Source of the DNA: Pristionchus mayeri
Lineage: Eukaryota; Nematoda; Chromadorea; Rhabditida; Neodiplogasteridae
Length of the DNA: 64,000 bases
Direction of reading: 5' to 3'
Assembly: GCA_036245805.1 (NCBI GenBank)
Contig: BTRK01000002.1
Location: forward strand, 11,156,689 to 11,220,688
Under the pieces are notes generated by a model that worked only from the letters and a program-made list of their open reading frames with translations, searched no databases and was not told the DNA's origin. Shown here piece after piece: positions 1 through 9,828 of the stretch (the stretch's first letter is position 1; every line of letters starts with the position of its first letter). A program made the translations under genes and the position numbers.

Positions 1-466
1 ATCTTCTATGTGCTCTTGGAATAGAAATCAGAAATCTTTAGAAACTATCATCACCCTCACCTTTTCCTCTCTCTTCCCTGTCCTTCCCCCAACCATTCCC
101 AACCATACGCATGCCGCTCGACCTTCGATCTTCTCCGATCTTCTGTTACACAAGCTTCCAATAAGACATACATTGGACAAGCGGTCACTCCTCCCGCTCA
201 CGAGGCACCCTCCCCTCGGCACTCTCCTCTCTTGTACGGCAGAATTCGGAAGATCGACCCCCCTTCTCCCCTCCTCCCTCCCCCCATTTCACGCACATTC
301 TGCACTTGCCGAAGCACCCTCGTGGTGTACGATAAATTAATAAATAAACAATAAACAATCAACTCTAGGACAACTCTATTATAATCGTCACCATACCTAC
401 CGCTCCACAGTACACCTACAATCTCTCCTCCACTCTCCCTCCTCCCTACCGTACCTGTCGCATTAC
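1..466. other. non-coding stretch, pyrimidine-rich
   Basis: The stretch is CT-rich on the plus strand. The open frames here overlap on both strands, lack convincing splice signals and look like composition effects. I see no supported gene. Confidence 0.4.
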
Positions 467-552
467 CAATTGGCGGCGACGCCAGCGATGATGATCCGCT
501 GGTAGGCAGGCGAACTCGCACAGATGAAACCAACGGCTTGGTAAGCCAGCAT
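467..552 (-). CDS. candidate first exon of a minus-strand gene (weak)
   Basis: On the minus strand an ATG at 552 opens 28 codons, with a small hydrophobic stretch (QRIIIAGVAANW), and ends at a good donor (TTG|GTAATG). If real, the gene continues to the left of the window. The exon is short, has no recognised domain and no paralog in the window to confirm it, so it may be chance. Function is unknown. Confidence 0.2.
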
Positions 553-607
553 GTACCTTAGAAGAAGGGAGTGAAAAGGAATTGATTGAAAGGGAATGAT
601 AACTGTT

Positions 608-660
608 GTGTCATTCCGCCCCTTGATATATCATAGGCGGCATGACGTAATCTTTCTCAT
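608..660. repeat. short palindromic MITE-like repeat carrying TGACGT
   Basis: An imperfect palindrome centred on TTGATATATCA, with arms resembling GGCGGCATGACGTAAT. Related copies lie near 27358-27428, 30867-30915, 32795-32838 and 62848-62920. Dispersed copies in unrelated contexts suggest a small non-autonomous element. Confidence 0.5.
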
Positions 661-1927
661 CCACTATAGTGCCATTGCAAGGGCTATTCTGAAAACCTCA
701 GATGACTGTAAAATGAAAAAATCGGTTAATCCAAATAACATAATAGTTTTGAAAACCTACACTCTGTATGTTTCATCATTTTGATATGACGGTTCAAAAT
801 GGGACATTAATCAATTCTGTTAAAATGTTATCCAATATTCAATCTATAATCGCTCACGTTATAGGTCACGACGGCCAGCCGAGTGTGTCCACGTGCAATT
901 GGGAGTCGAGCGCGGCTGAAGAATTAATATTATTAATGTTTAAATCTTGAATAATTGATCGTTTGTTCGATCATCGGAATATTCCAATCTCTCCATTTCG
1001 AACTGTATATAGTTTTATCCCTGAATCAGGCATAATATTGATTGATCGATCGACAACAACTGCGAGGGTACGCTCGTCAGCAACAACCTATCTTTGCAAA
1101 CGATCCTGAGTCGGTTTCAACTGAAACATGAATAAATATGATTACTTGTGTAATAAATATAAATTAATGTTCGCTGCTAGCATATTGGCATTTCTTAGTG
1201 TTGTTCTCCCACGGGCCCAGTCTTGAAGAAGGGATGCACTTTTTTCTTTATCGTTAGTTCGATCATCGGGTTATTGCAATCTCTCCATTTCGCATTTATA
1301 TAATTTAATACCATTGATTGATCCTTAAAACGGCATAATATAATGATCCCACTATCGATTAGAATTCGCAATTCGGGTCACCGTCCCACACTCTCGAGCG
1401 GTCGACCGGCGATAGAGTGTGAAAAATAAAAGAGATAGTGGTTTCATTTCTCGAACTCTACTATCAATGTATAGATTTCCCGCTATGTTGGTGGAAAATA
1501 TCTTCTTGATATAGTTATGAGTAAGCCATTAGAAAATATTCCCTGCAAATAGCTCATATCCTTTATGAAACTGCAAGAAACTGTCCAAATTTCCAAGCCC
1601 ACTTGATCATACGCGGTACCATATCTACCTTACCAGTATCACGAATTCAGCTTTGTTGTTTAGTATATTTTAATGCGATGGAACGAATTTATGCCCAATT
1701 ATCACACATATGAAAGAACTATTGGTCATTGGGACTGCTGGACGTACTCAGATCGAACGTTTTTTTTCTGGGGAATGAGGCGCACTTTACGCTCTTCATG
1801 GTTCGCCTATCATTTTAAGTTTTAATGTATGTTCAACAATTGCATTTTCAGATGATCCCATTTCTGCTCATATTTGCTCACCCGGAGATTGTTGAACTAC
1901 TCGGAAATGCCCTCGAAATAGCAGCAC
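661..1927. other. intergenic, nothing recognised
   Basis: AT-rich DNA with no exon I can support. A short GTCGACCGG-type inverted repeat near 1395-1425 is the only local structure noted. Confidence 0.4.
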
Positions 1928-2101
1928 ATGAGTTCTTTCGCCGTCTGGTCACTGCTCTCTCTCTCTCCTCTCATCTACTTCTTCACCGGCTGCACCACGT
2001 TCATCGTTGGATTGGGAGGGACCAGTGTCGCGAAAGATCCTACCGTGATGTCAGTTATTATTTTTCTCTTGTATCAACTAATAAAACCTGGAATACCCTG
2101 A
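1928..2101 (+). CDS. candidate 5' exon of a small membrane protein (weak)
   Basis: ATG at 1928 opens a 57-codon frame starting MSSFAVWSLLSLSPLIYFFT, which reads as a signal anchor or first membrane segment followed by a Gly/Thr-rich loop. The frame may end at a splice site near 2055 rather than at the TGA at 2099. A decayed mariner-like element starts 19 bases downstream, so any downstream exons may be displaced or lost. An alternative open frame overlaps this one. No family was recognised. Confidence 0.25.
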   Translation: MSSFAVWSLLSLSPLIYFFTGCTTFIVGLGGTSVAKDPTVMSVIIFLLYQLIKPGIP

Positions 2102-2119
2102 ACAAGTAAAGGCAAAATG

Positions 2120-2949
2120 TCAGGTTGTAATAAAACTTTTGCACGATTTCGACCATGCAGCTCTAACTCGTTTTTCTCGATTGTCCGAAGTCCATGCGAG
2201 CCACCTCCATAGGGTTATGTTCGTCAATGCATGGGTTTTTTTCGTAAAGGAAAAGCAACTTTTCGCGAGGACTTTCTAGGCTGAAAAATATATTAGAGAA
2301 AAGCTAATTCATCAAGGATAAAAATCGCTATGGGCTTTAATCGAAAGTTCAATTTTTCACGCTAGTCAGTTTAGCCACAGTTGCAGGTTTTCGAATAAAG
2401 CAAAAGAAATGACAAACATTTACACATATTCAGGTCAATAATTTTTCTTCAAAAGGGCATTTTAGAATGTCTCCGAAATCAAATAAATCTGACAAAAGGT
2501 GCTTTTCTGGTGTTACGGTTAGCTGTATTTTCCAGAAAATTGTGAAGTGTTGAGCTTATCCTGCGAGCAAGAGGTGGCGTATGCGGTGATTGTGCGAATA
2601 ATCACAAAATATTAGGAATTTTCGCTGTACATCAAGACTGATACAATCGTAGAAGACAATATTGGTGCAAAGTGTTATTGTTTTTTCTTAGATTGTATTT
2701 TTTTTCATTTTAACGCAATCTCCAATCAACTTACATTAAAATTATAAAACTCTTTGGCTGATATCTTTCACTCCGCAACGTTCTGGCATGACAAACGTCT
2801 GTCAAAACATTTACTCCCTGAGATTTTCCCTGATCGTTATCACTCTCGTATGATTGGCGCTAGGAAGAGTGCAAAAACTTCAATATACCATTGGGTTAAA
2901 GCGCAGTTGAAATCTCAAGCTGAGTGGCACAACTTTTGTTACAACCTAA
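2120..2949. mobile_element. decayed mariner-like TIR element
   Basis: The ends are imperfect inverted repeats (left TCAGGTTGTAATAAAACTTT; right end is the complement of TTAGGTTGTAACAAAAGTTG) with a TA on the right flank. The TTAGGTTG-type terminus matches the elements at 14819 and 29637. I found no transposase inside, so it is a non-autonomous remnant of about 830 bp. Confidence 0.55.
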
Positions 2950-2951
2950 TA

Positions 2952-3433
2952 TGTGAACATTGATCATACGAGAGTGCCGAAGGAAACCCTGCTCATAAAT
3001 CGGGAAATTAGAGAAAGAGGGAGATAAGCGCAACCTCTGAAATAATCACCCTATTTGACGTGGCCGCTGGGAGCACAGCCCGCTCGCGCTTCGTCGGCAC
3101 ATCTGTAATCAATGTACGTTAGAGAGAATATCAATTTGGAACCACACCAAAGGGAGAAAGAGAAGAAGGCTGTTTCACTTGATGTTTGTGAATTATAAAA
3201 GACGCGTTTTTAAAAATATAGTTGCTCTCATTCCGAAAGCCGGTTATGATGATTCGTGAGACATTACTGAGATTTGAAAGTAAGATATCATCAATTTAGA
3301 AGATAAAATGAGAAAATATGCGATATAATGTATATCCTAAAATCACGATGACGAGTTAAAAAAGCAAATTGCACTATCATCGTTGCAAAATGCTGGTTAA
3401 ATTAAGGGTTTAGTATTATTTTCGGAAAAGAGA
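2952..3433. other. intergenic, nothing recognised
   Basis: No supported exon. Contains purine-rich stretches and no clear repeat. Confidence 0.35.
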
Positions 3434-3703
3434 TCAAGGTAGATATATCACGCCTCTCACGAGAGATTCGAGCTTAGACAGGGAATAGAAGGGAATTCGG
3501 GAAATCGGTTCTGAACAGTTTTGGGCACCTTGAGGCATGCCTGACCGTCCCCCAAAGTCATATTTTGCAAAACTCATTTTCAAGCTCGCAGCACCGGGTC
3601 GGTGATCGGCACCTCCTCCTTCCACGGCTATTATCTCGTTTCCTGTGTAAGATAATCGAAATTTGTTCTCTGAGTGACCCCCACTAATCTTTCGAGCTCT
3701 ATC
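3434..3703 (-). repeat. third partial copy of the terminal exon found at 4974-5216 and 5715-5957
   Basis: This stretch closely matches 4949-5217 in direct orientation, and the same sequence lies inverted at 5714-5985. It ends exactly where the left palindrome arm begins (CTATCG/TCCTGAGG). It keeps the minus-strand frame with FRLSYTGNEIIAVEGGG with few substitutions. It therefore looks like an extra template copied at the palindrome border. Confidence 0.65.
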
Positions 3704-4153
3704 GTCCTGAGGTCGCAACAGCTGCTGTAAGGATAAGAAAATCGGGCGAGTGCCGTCTTCTTTGTTCCCATCTTTCTCCGCAAAAATTGCTAAGAAAAAT
3801 ATCGAACCTGCACTATCACATCCATCGTTCTGTCCATCAATCTCCACACTTTGCACTCATCAATCAGATTTGAAGCCGCAGCTGTGATGTCCCGTAGCTG
3901 ATTCTGGAGTTTTAATTCCTCCTGATCGAGAGTCACTCCACGACCTCGAACTTCCTCGAGAGCCTGTGAGAACAGTTTCCGGTTGGAATGGGTATTCCAA
4001 TTGATAAAACGCTTCTAATGTATACCTCATCGAAAAACACGCGCGCGACAGATCGAGTTTCGACGGGAATCTTTGCCTTAGCACAAAGATTAACAACAGG
4101 GAGAGACACGATTCCAACTAGCGATACCCCTACGCCCAGTCTCGAATTGATCA
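3704..4153 (-). pseudogene. 3'-truncated copy of gene P (see 6778-7511)
   Basis: Mirror image of the right-arm gene P. The exons at 4026-4153 and 3808-3963 are complete, but the next exon is cut after about 20 bases (3704-3724) at the palindrome edge, so the last two coding exons are missing. It could only encode a C-terminally truncated product. Confidence 0.6.
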
Positions 4154-4229
4154 CTGGAATGAGAAATTGTCTTAACTGTCCACCTTACATACTCTCTCGC
4201 CAATCATAAAGAACGAGAGAGTGTGCGAA

Positions 4230-4858
4230 ATGGAGAGTCCTCACTCGATCACCTTTAAGAGTCTCGAAAATGTCTGCATTTCCATGCAAGGCAAGACTCC
4301 GATTGAAATAGCAGGTGAGTGCCATTAGGAACAAAACGATAGTCGAGAAACTGAAAAGTTTAATCGTCGACTCAATTCCTCAGATTTTTTTCTAATGATC
4401 AGATATATTCGAGCAAGTAAGGTAGTTTCGAGATTCAAAAAGAGCATTTATTAAGAGAAGACTGACAACAGGGTGCTCCTCTTTTCTGCATCAGACAATC
4501 TCCATGCAGCAGGAATGGATCGTATTCTCCAAGAATGGCGAATGAAGATGAACCATTCGCACATCGAGATCTGCAGGGCGGAGGTCCACGCAATCGTATT
4601 GGCAATGTCAGATGCCGCACCGTCCAACCAAGGAGCTGTAATTCAAAACTTACAAACTTGTTCGAACATGCCACAGGTGGTATGTCCGATTCATCTACTC
4701 ATGTTTTTAGTTTTTAATAAATAAACGATGTAGGTTTTAGTAAATATTCCATGTAGAATCGAGCGAATACTTATCATAATTTCGCAAGTCCAGTTGCTAC
4801 ATTCCTTGTATTGCTCAATTGTGTTCAATTCGTACCTTCGCTCGTTGCATTACAGTAG
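4230..4858 (+). CDS. gene Q, left copy: small protein of unknown function
   Basis: ATG at 4230 starts exon 1 (4230-4314, beginning MESPHSITFKSLENVC), with donor GCAG|GTGAGT. Exon 2 (about 4495-4679) follows acceptor CATCAG in matching phase and reads through DNLHAAGMDRILQEW. Donor GTG|GTATGT leads to acceptor TTACAG at 4855, where the next codon is TAG, giving about 90 aa. The product looks soluble and helical, without a recognised domain. Its start lies close to that of divergent gene P, a head-to-head arrangement that could share a promoter. The mirrored copy is at 6073-6701. Confidence 0.45.
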
Positions 4859-4973
4859 ATAATCTGGCGGCAGCCAGCACAGAAGAAATTGAACAAGATC
4901 AGAACAACACTGCTGCTACAAAATTATTTCATCGATTTTGTCGGCATATCACGCCTTTCACGAGAAAATCGAG

Positions 4974-5216
4974 CTAGAATCGCAACTTTTGGGAATGGAA
5001 GGAAAATCGGGAAATCGGTTCTGACCAGTTTTGGGCACCTTGAGGTATGCCTGACCGTCCCCCAAAGTCATATTTTGCAAAACTCATTTGCAAGCTCGCA
5101 GCACCGGGTCGGTGATCGGCACCTCCTCCTTCCACGGCTATTATCTCGTTTCCTGTGTAAGATAATCGAAATTTCTTCTCTGAGTGACCCCCACTAATTT
5201 TTCGAGCTCTATCGAT
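4974..5216 (-). CDS. gene R, left copy: terminal exon
   Basis: Mirror of 5715-5957. After acceptor TTTTTCAG the frame stays open for 80 codons to a TAG, with a Gly-rich segment (VEGGGADHRPGAASLQMSF). Upstream exons would lie in the palindrome centre and are not resolved. Function is unknown. Confidence 0.35.
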   Translation of the reverse strand: MDRARKISGGHSEKKFRLSYTGNEIIAVEGGGADHRPGAASLQMSFAKYDFGGRSGIPQGAQNWSEPISRFSFHSQKLRF

Positions 5217-5714
5217 CTGAAAAACAGTTTCTCCTAAATGTCAATTGTAACCATGCTACAATCATGTAAAAATTTCTCGAAAATGTAGGCAAAGGAGCAG
5301 CTCAAATTTTCACAGTGCATGTAACGCATCAAGAGCTCTAGAATGAATGACTTGCGCAAAAAATACGATCTCATTGGTGTGACTTACGCCCAGTTTAGTC
5401 TTCCTTATCATTTGAACTTTATTTTCAACAGAAAAATTAATAGAACGCTATCATTCTTGACCGCGCTCTCCGATGTGAGCGGTGTGAGGATTAATTATTC
5501 TGTTGAAAATAAAGTTCAAATGATAAGGAAGACTAAAATGGGCGTAAGTCACACCAATGAGATCGTATTTCTTGCGCAAGCCATTCATTCTAGAGCTCTT
5601 GATGCGTTACATGCACTGTGAAAATTTGAGCTGCTCCTTTGCCTACATTTTCGAGAAATTTTTACATGATTGTAGCATGGTTACAATTGACATTTAGGAG
5701 AAACTGTTTTTCAG

Positions 5715-5957
5715 ATCGATAGAGCTCGAAAAATTAGTGGGGGTCACTCAGAGAAGAAATTTCGATTATCTTACACAGGAAACGAGATAATAGCCGTGGA
5801 AGGAGGAGGTGCCGATCACCGACCCGGTGCTACGAGCTTGCAAATGAGTTTTGCAAAATATGACTTTGGGGGACGGTCAGGCATACCTCAAGGTGCCCAA
5901 AACTGGTCAGAACCGATTTCCCGATTTTCCTTCCATTCCCAAAAGTTGCGATTCTAG
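5715..5957 (+). CDS. gene R, right copy: terminal exon, unknown function
   Basis: A strong acceptor (GTTTTTCAG) at 5714 precedes an 80-codon frame ending in TAG at 5955-5957, with FRLSYTGNEIIAVEGGG and AKYDFGGRSGIPQGAQN. A second shorter open frame overlaps, so the assignment rests on length, the splice site and retention of the frame in three copies. The palindrome centre just upstream holds another open stretch (about 5492-5621) that may be an earlier exon. No family was recognised. Confidence 0.35.
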   Translation: MDRARKISGGHSEKKFRLSYTGNEIIAVEGGGADHRPGATSLQMSFAKYDFGGRSGIPQGAQNWSEPISRFSFHSQKLRF

Positions 5958-6072
5958 CTCGATTTTCTCGTGAAAGGCGTGATATGCCGACAAAATCGAT
6001 GAAATAATTTTGTAGCAGCAGTGTTGTTCTGATCTTGTTCAATTTCTTCTGTGCTGGCTGCCGCCAGATTAT

Positions 6073-6701
6073 CTACTGTAATGCAACGAGCGAAGGTACG
6101 AATTGAACACAATTGAGCAATACAAGGAATGTAGCAACTGGACTTGCGAAATTATGATAAGTATTCGCTCGATTCTACATGGAATATTTACTAAAACCTA
6201 CATCGTTTATTTATTAAAAACTAAAAACATGAGTAGATGAATCGGACATACCACCTGTGGCATGTTCGAACAAGTTTGTAAGTTTTGAATTACAGCTCCT
6301 TTGTTGGACGGTGCGGCATCTGACATTGCCAATACGATTGCGTGGACCTCCGCCCTGCAGATCTCGATGTGCGAATGGTTCATCTTCATTCGCCATTCTT
6401 GGAGAATACGATCCATTCCTGCTGCATGGAGATTGTCTGATGCAGAAAAGAGGAGCACCCTGTTGTCAGTCTTCTCTTAATAAATGCTCTTTTTGAATCT
6501 CGAAACTACCTTACTTGCTCGAATATATCTGATCATTAGAAAAAAATCTGAGGAATTGAGTCGACGATTAAACTTTTCAGTTTCTCGACTATCGTTTTGT
6601 TCCTAATGGCACTCACCTGCTATTTCAATCGGAGTCTTGCCTTGCATGGAAATGCAGACATTTTCGAGACTCTTAAAGGTGATCGAGTGAGGACTCTCCA
6701 T
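6073..6701 (-). CDS. gene Q, right copy: small protein of unknown function
   Basis: Mirror of 4230-4858 with the same three-part structure and an ATG at 6701. It differs by a Gln-to-Lys change in the second exon (SNKGAV) and otherwise keeps every splice site. Transcription would diverge from gene P, whose first resolved exon begins at 6778, leaving about 75 bp between the two coding regions. Confidence 0.45.
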
Positions 6702-6777
6702 TTCGCACACTCTCTCGTTCTTTATGATTGGCGAGAGAGTATGTAAGGTGGACAGTTAAGACAATTTCTCATTCCAG

Positions 6778-7511
6778 TGATCAATTCGAGACTGGGCGTA
6801 GGGGTATCGCTAGTTGGAATCGTGTCTCTCCCTGTTGTTAATCTTTGTGCTAAGGCAAAGATTCCCGTCGAAACTCGATCTGTCGCGCGCGTGTTTTTCG
6901 ATGAGGTATACATTAGAAGCGTTTTATCAATTGGAATACCCATTCCAACCGGAAACTGTTCTCACAGGCTCTCGAGGAAGTTCGAGGTCGTGGAGTGACT
7001 CTCGATCAGGAGGAATTAAAACTCCAGAATCAGCTACGGGACATCACAGCTGCGGCTTCAAATCTGATTGATGAGTGCAAAGTGTGGAGATTGATGGACA
7101 GAACGATGGATGTGATAGTGCAGGTTCGATATTTTTCTTAGCAATTTTTGCGGAGAAAGATGGGAACAAAGAAGACGGCACTCGCCCGATTTTCTTATCC
7201 TTACAGCAGCTGTTGCGACCTCAGGACAACTGGTATGGACAGCAAGCAGCAGAACTCGCACGCGAAGCAGTGCTAGCATTCGGAGATCGGGCACTAGCGG
7301 GAAAGCACCACGACGAAGTTTGCCTTAAGCGCACCCATGAAGAGGTTAGACTATTTCTACAATAATCATAACTGCGAATGAGGGAAATGCTCTCAACGTG
7401 CAATAGTGATTTTCAACACTTCCATTACCCATTTGATTTCGGAAACTGCAGATCGAAGCAATCAGAGAAGCCCTGCACTTCCGGCCGCAGAATCCCCGAC
7501 CTCGTATTTGA
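6778..7511 (+). CDS. gene P: helical protein of unknown function, 5' end unresolved
   Basis: Four coding exons join in phase: 6778-6905, 6968-7123 (52 codons), 7207-7344 (46 codons) and 7452-7511 with a stop. All have GT donors and AG acceptors. The first encodes a hydrophobic stretch (VGVSLVGIVSLPVVNLC). The next two are charged and helical (LDQEELKLQNQLRDITAAA; QQAAELAREAVLAFGDRAL), likely coiled coil. The initiator exon is not clear: it must lie in the 76 bp before 6778 or be very short. No family was recognised. The last two exons lie at or beyond the palindrome edge, so this is the only complete copy. Confidence 0.5.
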
Positions 7512-7804
7512 AAAATAGAATCATCCATTCTCATTCTTACGACCATATATGTTCAATGCTGTAGACTCTTATACGTTTCATATCAAAACTGCTTATTATC
7601 ACCGTCATTCCTATTTACTTCGTAAAAGACTTGTAAACACTGAAATTCGTATTTTTTCCTGACCCTTCATCGCTCTCTAAAGCACGACCCGTTGAGCCAT
7701 TTTCGCCATCCTAATGTGAAATTCGTTTGCAGAAACAATTCGCGTTAGCCAAGGTTCAATTATCGGGATAAGAATTTCATATTCATATTTCAAAGTCAGC
7801 ATAC
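7512..7804. other. junction between palindrome region and zinc-finger array
   Basis: From about 7725 the sequence matches the last intron of the neighbouring zinc-finger genes (compare 9960-10060), but the final zinc-finger exon present in the other copies is absent. The rest shows no gene. Confidence 0.5.
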
Positions 7805-9270
7805 CTGCATCTTTTGGACGGAGCGGATGTGATGGCTTCGAGTTCGAATATCGTAGAATGATGCGTTACAGTGAGGGCAGGAGAAGGGCTTCTTACCTGA
7901 TTGAAAAAATTATTAAATAGCTTGTTCCCCAGAGGTGCAGGAATGCATGTATGAAACTAGTTAAGTGTAACTGGCAGTTGTTTAGCTAAATATATATACA
8001 AATAAATTCACTCACCCGCATGCTGTAGCATATGTTCCGTTAAACATTGTTTGCTGCTAAGACGCTGGCCACATTCAGTGCACACATGCTTCTTGGCCAT
8101 TTTAGCTGATTTCGAATGCGCACAAGATCATAAAAAACAAATGAATAGAAACAAGTGTAGCATAATTAAGTTACAATTACGTTCGCTATACCTGGATGTT
8201 ATGCACAAATCGGATGTGGTTATTGAGATGAGTTTTGTTGGTGAAGAATTCGGGACAGTGATTGCAAAGGTAGGTCTGTGCACCTGAGTGAATGGATAAT
8301 TTCATCGTATCAATAATACCGTCTCGATAATACCGGCATTATCCACCAATTGCATTGCAAAATATTATTTCGTGGGAAAATTCGCATAATAAACTAAAGT
8401 AGCACATAAATTTGTTTAACTTTGAATAACAAACCAGTGTGAATGCGCATGTGAAACTCGAGAGTTGGCTTGAAGAATAGGTTGTTGCCGCATTGGGAAC
8501 ACACAGACGAATTTTCTACCGCTTGCACCGATTCGTCCTCATTTTCGATTGGTGGACGGTTTTCCTGAATTATATGAAATCAATTGTATGAAATCAACTG
8601 TTTTTATTGCAATTGGATAAACATCGAAAAACTACCAACCTAAAACAAAAAAGTGATTAAAAAAATTGATGGCACACCCTTCCAATGCTTTGAAAACCCA
8701 AAAAAAGTGTCTGTGTTCACAATGGTATCTCTGTGTCATCCATTGCCTTAATGCGAATATATTCCTTTAAGGGACGATCAGTTTGCTCGATTTGACGAGA
8801 AGATCCGGCAGACGGAGACTTCACCTAGAGGGAAAAATCAATATTTTGCTTATCAATTACATAGACATCATGAAAAAAGCATTTCTTCAATTTCGAGATA
8901 ATGTTTACGCACATCGGCAATTACCTCTTCTTGCATGATTTCAGCAAAATCGTCGATCTGCGCATTTTTCATTTCCAATTCATCGTCAAGAGCATCGGCC
9001 TGAAAGAGTTCAGCAAATGCTAAGAAAGGGACAAGATAAAACAATACACTTCGCATTTCCTAATTGTACTGTAACAACTTTGTTTGACATATAACCCTGG
9101 ATCGTCTAAAAACTCCTAGTATGTTATTGGAAAATATATTAATTAATTAAATGACTACTATACTCAAGTAATTTCTTCAAATTGACCCAAACACTTACAT
9201 CGTCAATACAATCTTCATGTTTCATCTCAGAAAAACCATCGATGGTTTTGTCTTGGCCAAATCTTGCCAT
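7805..9270 (-). pseudogene. zinc-finger array copy A: C2H2 gene lacking THAP and last exon
   Basis: ATG at 9270 (MARFGQDKTIDGF...) is followed by an acidic exon near 8920-9000, an exon ending MDDTE (high end 8824), then fingers in order: CSQCGNNLFF...H (about 8440-8566), LCNHCPEFF...H (about 8188-8272), CTECGQRLSS...H (8030-8112) and SCPHCNASFY...H (7805-7896). Relative to the intact copy at 25827-28460 it has no THAP exon. The final finger exon is missing. The fourth finger reads HHIRSVQKM where other copies have HHIRSVHKM, so the last zinc ligand is lost. The donor after the MDDTE exon is AT instead of GT. A C2H2 protein would be a nuclear DNA-binding factor, but this copy looks non-functional or strongly altered. 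Confidence 0.6.
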
Positions 9271-9573
9271 CCTTGATCGGTTACGGTACCTGATCGCGTG
9301 ATTATTGATTCGTTATGCATTCACAGGTATATCAATGAATCAACTGACATATGGAGGTACACATTTTGAATATAGTTGTAATAATTTAACTGTTTATTGA
9401 GGCAGATAATGTAATCCAATGCATTACGCATGGAAAACTTCGCAAAACAACTATGGAAAAATCAGTATATAATTATCAATTTCACAATGGTGAAAGGGGA
9501 GATTCAAGTACTTTAAAGTTAGTTATTGTATACTCTAAATGGGAAAAAATCAGAAAAAAAAGGTGGGGTCAAA

Positions 9574-9616
9574 GATGACGTCGATTCGTCGTCTGTGGGG
9601 GGCGGATGACGTCATC
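9574..9616. promoter_or_regulatory. paired CRE-like sites upstream of copy A
   Basis: TGACGTCG at 9576-9583 and TGACGTCA at 9607-9614, about 31 bp apart and 306-344 bp upstream of the copy A start codon. The same pair recurs upstream of other array copies. TGACGTCA is the known binding site class for CREB/ATF bZIP factors. Use in this locus is inferred. Confidence 0.5.
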
Positions 9617-9828
9617 TTAGCCAAATTTGAAGTATTTCTTCGAGACGAAGAGATAATCGAAGTCTGAAAAAATAAAACGATCAAAGGTCAATGCACAGAC
9701 AACATTGATCAAGAGGAAATGAGATGTCATATTTTTCTAAAGCGGATCAAAACTGAATATCATATGAAACAAAAAAATGAGGAACTACTGAACCTCCAAA
9801 TCCCTACCTGTTGCACGCAGAAATCAAT

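Larger units (their letters stand above)
3704..5440. repeat. left arm of a 3.5 kb palindrome
   Basis: Coordinates x in this arm pair with 10931-x in the arm 5491-7227, and paired reading frames are almost identical. The spacer is about 50 bp (5441-5490). The few differences include the codon in SNQGAV versus SNKGAV and a CGC/CGT-type change in the terminal exon. The high identity points to a recent inverted duplication, ongoing gene conversion, or an assembly artefact. Confidence 0.85.
5491..7227. repeat. right arm of the 3.5 kb palindrome
   Basis: Inverted partner of 3704-5440. Identity stops after TGCGACCTCAGGAC near 7227, inside the fourth exon of gene P, so only this side keeps the unique 3' part of that gene. 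That suggests the right side is the original and the left arm the derived copy. Confidence 0.85.

Noticed and set aside
1..533. Open frames of 110 codons on both strands at the window start
   Set aside because: CT-rich composition opens several frames at once; only a short spliced exon at 467-552 is plausible.
4435..4717. Alternative frames over gene Q exon 2
   Set aside because: Only the frame in phase with the exon 1 donor is supported; the others are overlapping shadows repeated in both palindrome arms.
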